Assembly: GCA_937148845.1 (NCBI GenBank) | Contig: CAKZRW010000082.1 | Span: 1-56,474, forward strand | Reading direction: 5' to 3' | DNA: 56,474 nt | Source of the DNA: an uncultured Actinomycetes bacterium | GTDB lineage: Bacteria > Actinomycetota > Thermoleophilia > RBG-16-64-13 | Part shown: positions 7,924-15,275 of the stretch, in pieces | Position numbering within the stretch: position 1 is the first letter of the stretch | How the letters are laid out: each line of letters begins with the position of its first letter | Program-made: the position numbers and the translations under genes | Notes under the pieces: generated by a model | Told to the model about the DNA's origin: nothing | Database searches by the model: none | Seen by the model: the letters and a program-made list of their open reading frames with translations, nothing else

Positions 7924-8898
7924 ATGAACATAAGAACAGCCCGCCAATGGATGGTCACCCACGAGTGGATGGTCAAGCCCATGGCCCAGGCCGAGTGGAT
8001 CCAGGGCAAGGGTGTCCTGGTCTGGCTGGCCGAGGTCTTCTCGGCCCTAGGGACGGGCCTCTACCTGGTCTCGGTCTTCTTCGCCCTAAAAGAGGACTTC
8101 GCAATCACAGCGTTCTGGGCCGGCATCTTTGGCTGGATCATGATCGCAGTCTTCAAACTGCCGCTGCACCTCGCCTACCTTGGGAAGCCCTGGCGTTTCT
8201 GGAGAGCCTTCCCGCCCTTCAGCAACGCTTGGCGGACCTCTTGGTTCTCCCGCGGCGTGGTGTTCACCATGATCTACCTGGGCTTCGCCGCGGTACAGCT
8301 CATTTTACAAGGCCTGGTGGCCTATGGTAGGGCCGCTTTTGACTCGGGGGTCATGGACGCCAATTACGCATTCATGGTGCTGGCCGGCATCTTCTGCGTG
8401 ATGACTTCCATCTACTGCGGTTTCGCTATGAGCTATTGCAAGAGCGTACCCTTCTGGAACACTGGACTCTTGCCGATCGTGTTCCTCCTCATGGGCATCG
8501 CTGACGGTCTGGCCCTCATCATGGGAGTCGGCCTGGTCACAGGCGAAGATGTAATCGCTACAGCCGAATCTGCCACCCGCATCATGCTGATCATCAATGC
8601 GCTCTTGATTGTGGCCTACCTGGTCAATGCGAACTATCAGTCCATCACGGCCGAATTATCGGTCAAGGAGCTGATCGTTGGCCATCTGGCTTGGGTCTTT
8701 TGGCTGGGGATCGTCATCCTGGGCATCATCGTGCCCTTCGCCATCTCGGTCGCCAGCTACTTCACGGGGAAGGAGGCCACTGCTGGTCTTCTGGTGTTCG
8801 CCATCGTCTGCCACACCATCGGCGCCTTCTCGCTCAAGTACGGTGTGCTCAAGGTGGGCATATACCGACCCCTTCTGCCCAGGACGCAGGCTTACTAG
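7924..8898 (+). CDS. NrfD/PsrC family membrane anchor and quinone-site subunit
   Basis: A 324-residue polytopic membrane protein, about eight hydrophobic helices, of the NrfD/PsrC family that exchanges electrons with the quinone pool. Recognisable segments: WLAEVFSALGTGLYLVSVFF (helix 1), HLAYLGKPWRFWRAF after helix 2 (the family's His/Arg-rich loop), GLLPIVFLLMGIADGLALI and a late helix VFWLGIVILGIIVPF. The ATG at 7924 has a G-rich ribosome site; TTG at 7918 is an alternative. It lies between the Fe-S and catalytic subunit genes, giving the order B-C-A. It tethers the complex to the membrane and probably reduces or oxidises menaquinone. Confidence 0.9.
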   Translation: MNIRTARQWMVTHEWMVKPMAQAEWIQGKGVLVWLAEVFSALGTGLYLVSVFFALKEDFAITAFWAGIFGWIMIAVFKLPLHLAYLGKPWRFWRAFPPFSNAWRTSWFSRGVVFTMIYLGFAAVQLILQGLVAYGRAAFDSGVMDANYAFMVLAGIFCVMTSIYCGFAMSYCKSVPFWNTGLLPIVFLLMGIADGLALIMGVGLVTGEDVIATAESATRIMLIINALLIVAYLVNANYQSITAELSVKELIVGHLAWVFWLGIVILGIIVPFAISVASYFTGKEATAGLLVFAIVCHTIGAFSLKYGVLKVGIYRPLLPRTQAY

Positions 8899-8925
8899 CC
8901 GCAGGCATGTGCCTAAGGAGAAACT

Positions 8926-11142
8926 ATGGCTAACAGAGAGATCGTCTACTCAACCTGCAAGAGCTGCCATGGCGGCTGCGGGGTAAAGGTCACCAAAGAG
9001 GACGGGATCGTCGTCCATATCGAGGGCAACCCCAACTCTCTTACCCGCGGCACTATGTGTGCCAAGGGTTTGTCTAGCATCCAGCATATCGACAACCCCT
9101 ACCGGCTCAAGTACCCCATGAAACAGGTGGGGAAGAAAGGCCAGGGCAACTGGAAGCGGATCTCCTGGGACGAGGCCCTGGACACCATCGCGGACAAGAT
9201 GAAGGCCGCTATTGCCGATCCCGGCCCGCACGCTATCGCCATCTCCCAGGGGACGGGGCGGGGTTACAACCGGTACACGCACCGACTGGCCCGCTCCATT
9301 GGCACCGCCAACGTGATCACCCCAGGATACGTCTGCCATAGCCCGCGCCTTGGCCTCTACGGCCTGGTCACGGGTTACGGCCGCCTCTACTGTGACTATC
9401 ACGGGTGGGGGGGCGTGTTCCCCAAGACCCAGATCATGTGGGCCAAGCAGCTCGAGATCTCGAGCGCCGACTCTGAGATGGCCTACTGGTTCATCAACTC
9501 CCTCGACTACTGCAAGAACCTCATCATCATCGACCCCCGCGCTTCGGCGTATGCCACCCGAGCTACACTCTGGATCCAGCCCCGCCCTGGTACCGACTGT
9601 GCCCTCGCCCTGGGCATGATGAATGTGATCATCGAAGAAGAGCTGTGGGACAAGGAGTTCGTCGAGAACTGGACCTACGGCTTCGACGAATTGCGCGAAC
9701 GGGTCAAGGAGTGGACCCCGCAAAAAGTGGCTGATACCTGCTGGATCCCCAAGGAGCAGGTCATAGAAGCGGCCCGCATGTGGGCCATCGACACCCCCGG
9801 CTGCATCCAGGTGGGGAGCTCTTTGGAGCGGCAGGCTAACTGCGGCCACACCCTGCGAGCCATCACTTGCCTCATGGGCCTGGTGGGCAACATCGAGAGG
9901 CCAGGCAGCATGATCAGCTGGGTGCTTCCCGACACCGGTCTCATCGAGGACTTCTTCTTGGAGATACCTCTGACCGATGAGATGCGCAGCAAGATCATCG
10001 GGGCCGACAAGTTCAAGATGGGCGCCGCGCGAACCTGCAACCCCGACACCATGGTCAAGAAGATCCTGGCCGGCGATGCTCCCATCAAAGTCTGGTTCAG
10101 CGTGGGCGGGCAGCAGATCGTCCATATGGCCAACACCAAGGAAGTGGTCGCGGCCATCGAGAAAGTCGAGTTCATGGCGCACTGCGACCAGTTCATGGGG
10201 CCTATGGCCGAGGCCGCCGACATCGTGCTTCCGGCTGCGCACTGGCTGGAGATCGACGATGTCTACGACATGCATCCGCGCTTCATGATCGAGGCTCACA
10301 ACAAGGTGGTCGATCCGCCGGGAGAAGCCAAGTCCGACGCCTGGATCTTCAACGAGATAGGCCGCCGGGTAGCGCCGCAGTATTGGTGGGACACCCTGGA
10401 GGAGTGCCTTGACTATCAGGTCCGCCGCGGCATGGGCGGAACCATGAAGTGGAAAGATTTCAGTGAGCGTCTGGTGAGTGGTTGCTGGGGTCCCGACCAG
10501 GTGTACTACAAGTACAAGACGGACTACTGGCGGGAGGGCGGCGGCTTCCCCACCCCGACCGGCAAGTTCGAGTTCTGGTCCAAGCACCTGGAATCCCTCG
10601 GCTATGACCCGCTGCCCGCCTTCCGGGAACCTGGGGAAAGCCCGTATTCCACGCCCGAATTGTTCAAGGAATATCCCTTGGTTCTGACAAGCGGCTATCG
10701 CCAGCCCTTCTACTTCCTGGGTCAGTACCGGAACATCCCCTGGCTGCGGAGTTTCATGGAGTTCCCGACCGCACAGATACACCCCGAGACGGCCGCTCAG
10801 TACGGCCTGGAGGACGGGGACATCGTGTGGATCGAATCTCCACGGGGAAGAATCCGGCAGAAGATCAGGCTGTTCCCCGGCATCAAGAAGGGCGTGGTGA
10901 TGGCCACCGCCAACTGCTTCTATCCAGAGGAGCCTCCGCAGGGCTATCACGGCCTGTTCATCTCCAACCCGAACGTGCTGACCAACAACAACCATCTAGA
11001 CCCGATGTACGGCTCTCCGGATCTCACCTGCTTACTCTGCAAGGTATATAAGGCCAAGCCAGAGGAGCTGACCGAGCACGTCTTCCACACCGAAGACTAC
11101 GGTTTCGTCCCCCAGGAGACTTCAGGAATGCAGGACACCTAG
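8926..11142 (+). CDS. Molybdopterin (Mo/W-bisMGD) oxidoreductase catalytic subunit, DMSO reductase superfamily
   Basis: A 738-residue catalytic subunit. The N-terminal [4Fe-4S] motif is C11-x2-C14-x3-C18 with C45 (CAKG). A Cys at 137 (GYVCHSP) sits where the metal-ligating residue is found in PsrA/PhsA-like and acetylene-hydratase-like enzymes. C-terminal molybdopterin dinucleotide-binding domain (PLVLTSGYRQPFYFLGQYRN...; YGLEDGDIVWIESPRG). There is no Tat signal: the protein starts MANREIVYST and reaches the Fe-S motif within 11 residues, so the active site should face the cytoplasm although the partner is an NrfD membrane protein. The ATG follows AAGGAGA. Substrate unknown; sulfur-oxyanion, polysulfide or an organic electron acceptor are possible. 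Confidence 0.9.
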   Translation: MANREIVYSTCKSCHGGCGVKVTKEDGIVVHIEGNPNSLTRGTMCAKGLSSIQHIDNPYRLKYPMKQVGKKGQGNWKRISWDEALDTIADKMKAAIADPGPHAIAISQGTGRGYNRYTHRLARSIGTANVITPGYVCHSPRLGLYGLVTGYGRLYCDYHGWGGVFPKTQIMWAKQLEISSADSEMAYWFINSLDYCKNLIIIDPRASAYATRATLWIQPRPGTDCALALGMMNVIIEEELWDKEFVENWTYGFDELRERVKEWTPQKVADTCWIPKEQVIEAARMWAIDTPGCIQVGSSLERQANCGHTLRAITCLMGLVGNIERPGSMISWVLPDTGLIEDFFLEIPLTDEMRSKIIGADKFKMGAARTCNPDTMVKKILAGDAPIKVWFSVGGQQIVHMANTKEVVAAIEKVEFMAHCDQFMGPMAEAADIVLPAAHWLEIDDVYDMHPRFMIEAHNKVVDPPGEAKSDAWIFNEIGRRVAPQYWWDTLEECLDYQVRRGMGGTMKWKDFSERLVSGCWGPDQVYYKYKTDYWREGGGFPTPTGKFEFWSKHLESLGYDPLPAFREPGESPYSTPELFKEYPLVLTSGYRQPFYFLGQYRNIPWLRSFMEFPTAQIHPETAAQYGLEDGDIVWIESPRGRIRQKIRLFPGIKKGVVMATANCFYPEEPPQGYHGLFISNPNVLTNNNHLDPMYGSPDLTCLLCKVYKAKPEELTEHVFHTEDYGFVPQETSGMQDT

Positions 11143-11205
11143 CCGACTGGAGGGCTACTCCACTACTCTAAGAACGGGGCCGGAGGACAGACCGGCCAGA
11201 CAAGA

Positions 11206-11243
11206 GGCTGGGGGCGCGGACCTTGTGGTCCGCGCCCCCAGCC
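11206..11243. terminator. Strong bidirectional hairpin (17-bp stem, TTGT loop)
   Basis: Perfect 17-base arms (11206-11222 and 11227-11243) around TTGT, GC-rich, between the convergent oxidoreductase operon and the SDR gene. There is no clear U-tract. A smaller GGCCGG/CCGGCC hairpin precedes it at 11178-11197. Most likely it blocks transcription from both sides. Confidence 0.8.
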
Positions 11244-11280
11244 CTTCCCGCCAGTGGCTTGTAGAAAGACTCCCCCGAGA

Positions 11281-12060
11281 CTACACGAAGGCCATGGTCC
11301 CGCCGTCGGGATAGATGATGGACCCGGTCACGAAGTCGGAAGCAGCCGAGGCCAGGAAGACAGCCGGTCCGATCAGGTCGGCCACCTTCCCCATACGCCC
11401 CATGGGCACATTGGCCAGTACCTTGGCATAACGATCAGCCTCGAGCTTCACTCGCTCCTCGGTCATCGGTGTGATGGTGATGATCGGGGCGATGGCGTTG
11501 ACCAGCACATTCTTGGAGGCCAGTTCCACAGCCAGCTGCCTGGTGATCATGTCAACGGCGCCCTTGCTGGCACAGTAGGCCAGATTGCCCCCTAAGGCGC
11601 CCCGTGCCCCCCGGATAGACGACAAGTTGATGATCTTGCCTCCGCCTTGCTCGGCCATATGCGCAGCGAAGTGTTTACAGCACAGCATGACCCCGCGCAC
11701 GTTGACAGCGAATAACTTGTCCCATTCCTCGAGCGGGAATTCGGTGGCAGGAGCCTTGAAGTTATAGCCTTGGGCGTTCACTAGGATGTGGACCCGACCC
11801 ATGTCGGCGACCGCCTTGTCCACCAGGGCTCTTACGCTCTCTTCGAATCCAGTGTCTACCTCATAGGTCCTCACGGTCTTGCCGGTAGCCGCCTGGATTT
11901 CACCAGCGGCACTTTCCAGCGCGGCCGGATTGATGTCGGCCAGCCCTACCTGAGCCCCGTACTTCACGAACCCGTGCGCGATGCCTCTCCCGATACCACC
12001 GCCCCCACCTACCACGACGGCGTTTCTGCCCTCAAGCGAGAAAAGATCGTCCGCTACCAT
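11281..12060 (-). CDS. SDR family NAD(P)-dependent oxidoreductase
   Basis: A 259-residue classical short-chain dehydrogenase. Cofactor motif GGGGGIGRG near residue 20; NAQG in the position of NNAG; catalytic Ser in NLSSIRGARGAL, Tyr/Lys in YCASKGAV; C-terminal FVTGSIIYPDGG. The ATG at 12060 lies after AAAGGAGG. It is the distal gene of a minus-strand unit with a beta-keto acid cleavage enzyme and a 3-hydroxyacyl-CoA dehydrogenase, so a hydroxyacid or hydroxyacyl intermediate is a plausible substrate. The closest paralogue here by eye is the SDR at 37401-38177, which shares NAQG and VVVGGGGGIGR. Confidence 0.88.
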   Translation of the reverse strand: MVADDLFSLEGRNAVVVGGGGGIGRGIAHGFVKYGAQVGLADINPAALESAAGEIQAATGKTVRTYEVDTGFEESVRALVDKAVADMGRVHILVNAQGYNFKAPATEFPLEEWDKLFAVNVRGVMLCCKHFAAHMAEQGGGKIINLSSIRGARGALGGNLAYCASKGAVDMITRQLAVELASKNVLVNAIAPIITITPMTEERVKLEADRYAKVLANVPMGRMGKVADLIGPAVFLASAASDFVTGSIIYPDGGTMAFV

Positions 12061-12130
12061 GGCCAAACCCCTCCTTTATCGTTACCTGATCTCAGTCACT
12101 ACGATCGAGCTTCCCGGTAGCGTTCCGGGT

Positions 12131-12985
12131 TCACCGCTTCACTATGCCGAGAATCTGCCGGGCTTCTGCCGGCGTGGTCGGCTCCAGATTGAGCTCGCGA
12201 GCAAGACGCACCGAGCGTTCGACCAGCTGGGCATTACTCTTGGCCAAGACGCCCTTGGCATAGTAGATGTTGTCCTCCAGCCCCACCCGGATGGCGCCGC
12301 CCAGAATCATCCCCATCGTCGTGAGCGGTAGCTGCGCTGCCGCCACCGCTGTGGTGTTGAAGTAGCAGCCTGTGGGCAAGAACTGGAGCATCGACATGAG
12401 TGTCTCGGGGGTAGCTTCCACCGCTCCCTGGTAGGGCATGCCCAAGACCAGGTTGACGTAGTAAGGCGGCTTGACCAGGTCCTTCTGAATCAGATTTCTC
12501 ACGTCCCGGAACATGGCGTGGGAATAGCATTCCATCTCCGGCTTGATATCCAGTTCCTTCATCTTGGCCGCCCAGGCCTCGATGTCTTTGGTGAGGTTAG
12601 AGAAGGGTACTCCAGCATAGGGCCCGCTTTGACGCATCAAAGTGCCCATGTTGAGAGAAGCGGATTCCGGTCTCGCCTCCAAACAACGCACCCGCTCCTC
12701 GATGGTCAGGTTGGCCCCACCCCCAGTCGAGAACTGGATGATGATCTCGCTGCACCGACCACGGACGGCGGCCATGATCTCCTCGAACTTCTCTTTGGTC
12801 CCGGTCGGCCTGCCCTGCCCATCGCGGGCGTGGATATGCACGATCGAGGCGCCAGCGTCGTAACACTCCCTTGCCGCCTGGGCGATCTCCTCCGGCTGCT
12901 CGGGCACGTTGGGGTTCATGTCCTTGGTGACGAAAGCCCCGTTGAGAGCGGCCGTTATGATCACCTTGCCAGCGGGCAGCTTCAC
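12131..12985 (-). CDS. Beta-keto acid cleavage enzyme (BKACE / DUF849, 3-keto-5-aminohexanoate cleavage type)
   Basis: A 284-residue TIM-barrel metalloenzyme of the BKACE family, which condenses a beta-keto acid with acetyl-CoA to give acetoacetate and a new acyl-CoA. The Zn-binding HxH is in GASIVHIHARD near residue 50. Other family segments are VIITAALNGAFVTKDMNPNVP at the N-terminus, STGGGANLTIEER (around 90) and GMPYQGA. The GTG at 12985 follows AGGAGTGAAGG. Neighbours are 3-hydroxyacyl-CoA dehydrogenase upstream and SDR downstream, a combination that could oxidise a beta-hydroxy compound, cleave the beta-keto acid and return acetoacetate. Members of this family act on many beta-keto acids and sequence alone does not give the substrate. 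Confidence 0.9.
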   Translation of the reverse strand: MKLPAGKVIITAALNGAFVTKDMNPNVPEQPEEIAQAARECYDAGASIVHIHARDGQGRPTGTKEKFEEIMAAVRGRCSEIIIQFSTGGGANLTIEERVRCLEARPESASLNMGTLMRQSGPYAGVPFSNLTKDIEAWAAKMKELDIKPEMECYSHAMFRDVRNLIQKDLVKPPYYVNLVLGMPYQGAVEATPETLMSMLQFLPTGCYFNTTAVAAAQLPLTTMGMILGGAIRVGLEDNIYYAKGVLAKSNAQLVERSVRLARELNLEPTTPAEARQILGIVKR

Positions 12986-13048
12986 CCTTCACTCCTTCCT
13001 TGTTCTCAAAGAGCCTTTCGTAGCACCCCAGGGCCTGCTTTGGGCTCC

Positions 13049-14008
13049 CTAGATGCGCTTGTATATGAGGTCCTTGACCTGCTCGAACACCTTGATAAGG
13101 GCAACGTCGCGCTCTCGCAGGATCTCCTCGAGCGGCCGAGCGTCGTAGTCGAAGAACCCGCGACCGGTCTTCACCCCCAGCTCACCCCGCTCCACTCGCT
13201 CCTTAAGACTGCGTGGCTGATTATCGAGGGGAGCCTCCACAAAGGTCGGGTTCTGCAGGTTGGCGTAGCTGAGGTCGAGCCCAGTGAAGTCGTAGCGCTG
13301 AACAAGACCGAGCACCATCGCTCGCGGGATGATGCTGGCCTTGACCGCGATGTCGAGTTGCTCCGGAGTCATGTAGCCGTTGTCGAGCAAGAAGAAGACC
13401 TCGCGGCCGATGATGCGCAAGATACGGTTGACGCAGAAGCCCGGGACGAACTTCTCCATGACCGAAGGGACATGCTCCACCTTCCGGATCAGGTCACAAA
13501 CAAGGTCGACTGTGTCGGCTGTCGTCGACTCTCCCTTGACCACTTCGACGAGAGGGACGATGTGAGGCGGAGCGAACCAGTGAGCGATCACGGTCTGAGC
13601 TAGTCGCCTCTCCGGCACCAGTTCGTAGATGTTGAGGTAAGAGGTGTTGCTGGTGAAGATGGTGCGCAGGGGACAGATGCCGTCGAGCACCGCTAACAGA
13701 CCCCTCTTCACCTCGCGGTCCTCGGCGCTCGTCTCCACAAGTACGTCAGCTTCGTAGCCCGCCTCGTCCAGCGAGCGGGTCGGATTGATGCGAGCAAGGA
13801 TGGCAGGGACCGCGGCCTGCTCCAGCAAGCCTTGCTCGATGAAGGTGGACAGATTGGTCTTGATGACCGACTGGGCCTTTTCCAAGGTCTCCTGCGTGCG
13901 GGAATACAGGGACACCTCATAGCCGGCGGCCGCAAAGACCTGAGCGAGACCGGGACCCATGGTCCCTGCCCCGATGACCGCGATCTTCTTGATATCTTCT
14001 AGTCTCAC
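13049..14008 (-). CDS. 3-hydroxyacyl-CoA dehydrogenase (NAD-binding, single-domain type)
   Basis: A 319-residue soluble dehydrogenase that oxidises (S)-3-hydroxyacyl-CoA to 3-ketoacyl-CoA. N-terminal Rossmann motif VIGAGTMGPGLAQVFA; catalytic His in VIAHWFAPPHIVPLVEV, with the conserved Glu; SNTS motif; C-terminal dimer domain with PGFCVNRILR and the ending KTGRGFFDYD. Length matches stand-alone family members. GTG start at 14008 with a weak AAGAAG site. Clearly a paralogue of the dehydrogenase at 36380-37321. It is the first gene of the unit 14008 to 11281; I do not see a promoter for it in the 80 bases upstream. Confidence 0.9.
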   Translation of the reverse strand: MRLEDIKKIAVIGAGTMGPGLAQVFAAAGYEVSLYSRTQETLEKAQSVIKTNLSTFIEQGLLEQAAVPAILARINPTRSLDEAGYEADVLVETSAEDREVKRGLLAVLDGICPLRTIFTSNTSYLNIYELVPERRLAQTVIAHWFAPPHIVPLVEVVKGESTTADTVDLVCDLIRKVEHVPSVMEKFVPGFCVNRILRIIGREVFFLLDNGYMTPEQLDIAVKASIIPRAMVLGLVQRYDFTGLDLSYANLQNPTFVEAPLDNQPRSLKERVERGELGVKTGRGFFDYDARPLEEILRERDVALIKVFEQVKDLIYKRI

Positions 14009-14089
14009 CTCTTGACTTCTTCCAGCCTCGTTCCCTGACTTCTTTCAGTTTCGACCTCGGCCCGAAGTCGTACCTTGTCTTGAGTCCAG

Positions 14090-14115
14090 AACGGCCGCGC
14101 CTACGCGCGGCCGTT
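14090..14115 (-). terminator. Hairpin after the VOC gene (11-bp stem, CTAC loop)
   Basis: Perfect arms AACGGCCGCGC / GCGCGGCCGTT around CTAC, 54 bases past the stop of the VOC gene. No U-tract follows. It separates the acyl-CoA synthetase/IOR/VOC operon from the 3-hydroxyacyl-CoA dehydrogenase unit. Confidence 0.65.
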
Positions 14116-14168
14116 CCCCAGGCTGGTATCAGTATACCGCGATATGGATATAGGACTTCCGCTTTTCC

Positions 14169-14618
14169 CTACTTTTCTTGGCCTCCGGATGTTCTCTCCA
14201 CCAGTTCCACCAAGTTGCCACTGTTGTCGCGCACGAAGGCGCAAAGGGTGTCATCGTGTACCACTGGTTCCCACACTACTTCGACGCCCCGAGCCTTCAT
14301 ACGGGCGATCAGCCCTCTTAGATCGGCAACAGCATAGGCCATATGCTTGACGCCCTGAGTCCGCAGGTCAGTGACTGGGTGCTGGCGCTCCTCGGGAACC
14401 GGCGCTGCCCCCGGTACCGCGAAAAGCTCGAGTAAGAAACTGCCTGCGCGCAAGAGGGCCACCTTACCCTCCCCGTCGGGGACGTCGAGCACCCGTAGCA
14501 GCTCGAAACCCAACATATCCCGATACCAGGAGATCGAGGCCTCGAGGTCGCCTACGCTTATCCCGACGTGGTCTGGCCGGAGAGGAAAGCCGGGCTCAGT
14601 CACGACCGACGTGGTCAC
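14169..14618 (-). CDS. VOC superfamily protein (glyoxalase/methylmalonyl-CoA epimerase-like)
   Basis: A 149-residue vicinal-oxygen-chelate protein with two beta-alpha-beta-beta-beta modules: RPDHVGISVGDLEASISWYRDMLGFE and GVKHMAYAVADLRGLIARMKARGVE. Possible metal ligands are the His in PDHVGI, the His in VKHMAY, and Glu in LLELFAVPG and NLVELVE. The GTG at 14618 has GAGG 6 bases upstream; a GTG at 14630 is also in frame. It is last in the acyl-CoA synthetase/IorA/IorB operon. It could be an epimerase, lyase or isomerase for an acyl intermediate of that pathway; the sequence does not decide. Confidence 0.8.
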   Translation of the reverse strand: MTTSVVTEPGFPLRPDHVGISVGDLEASISWYRDMLGFELLRVLDVPDGEGKVALLRAGSFLLELFAVPGAAPVPEERQHPVTDLRTQGVKHMAYAVADLRGLIARMKARGVEVVWEPVVHDDTLCAFVRDNSGNLVELVERTSGGQEK

Positions 14619-14657
14619 GGGGCACCTCACAAGGCGAGTAACTCGTCAGGGGGTAGC

Positions 14658-15275
14658 TCAAGAGGCCACGGCTGTGCACTCCGTCCTGACAGAGGCACTC
14701 TCCACGCCCAGCTGGAACGCCTTGAGGTTGACCTCCACGCTCTTGGGCGGTACAGCCTTCTTTATCACCGCTTCCCAAGTCTCCCGGGCGAACGGTAGGT
14801 AGGAGGAGACCGCTCCCAACATCACCACGTTGGCCGCTTTCACCGTCCCCGCCTGAGCTGCCAAGCTGTTGGCGTTCACGCAGTGTACGTTCGGCCAAGC
14901 CGCTTTGATCCGGCCATCGATGTCTTCGGGGTAAGTAGCCAGACCCGCTGCCACCGGACTGGGGTTGATGCGCACTGAGTTATAGAGGACCAACCCCCCC
15001 GGTTTGAGCCAATGAAGGTAGCGCAGCGCCTCCAGTGATTCAAAAGCCATCAGGATGTCTACAGTGCCCGGGGAAACCAGCGGGGACCATACCTTCTCGC
15101 CGAAACGAAAATGGCTGGTCACGCTGCCCCCCCGCTGGCTCATGCCATGGACCTCACTCTGCTTGACGTCATACCCCTCAGCGATGGCTACGTGGCTCAA
15201 GACATAGCTGGCCAGGACCACACCTTGGCCCCCAACGCCGGACAGGAGCATGTCGATCTTGGGACGAGCGTTCAT
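14658..15275 (-). CDS. iorB: Indolepyruvate:ferredoxin oxidoreductase beta subunit
   Basis: A 205-residue subunit of the enzyme that converts aryl (and some branched) 2-oxo acids plus CoA to acyl-CoA, CO2 and reduced ferredoxin. It is the pyruvate-ferredoxin oxidoreductase gamma-type domain: LLSGVGGQGVVLASYVLSHVA at the N-terminus, QSEVHGMSQRGGSV, then SPGTVDILMAFESLEALRY. Its ATG overlaps the iorA stop by one base (TGATG), so translation is coupled. VOC gene downstream. Typical length. Confidence 0.93.
   Translation of the reverse strand: MNARPKIDMLLSGVGGQGVVLASYVLSHVAIAEGYDVKQSEVHGMSQRGGSVTSHFRFGEKVWSPLVSPGTVDILMAFESLEALRYLHWLKPGGLVLYNSVRINPSPVAAGLATYPEDIDGRIKAAWPNVHCVNANSLAAQAGTVKAANVVMLGAVSSYLPFARETWEAVIKKAVPPKSVEVNLKAFQLGVESASVRTECTAVAS

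Noticed and set aside
8950-10995. A 681-codon open frame on the minus strand opposite the molybdopterin subunit gene
   Set aside because: It is the complement of a well-supported gene, has no recognisable domain, and its composition is that of a GC-rich shadow frame.
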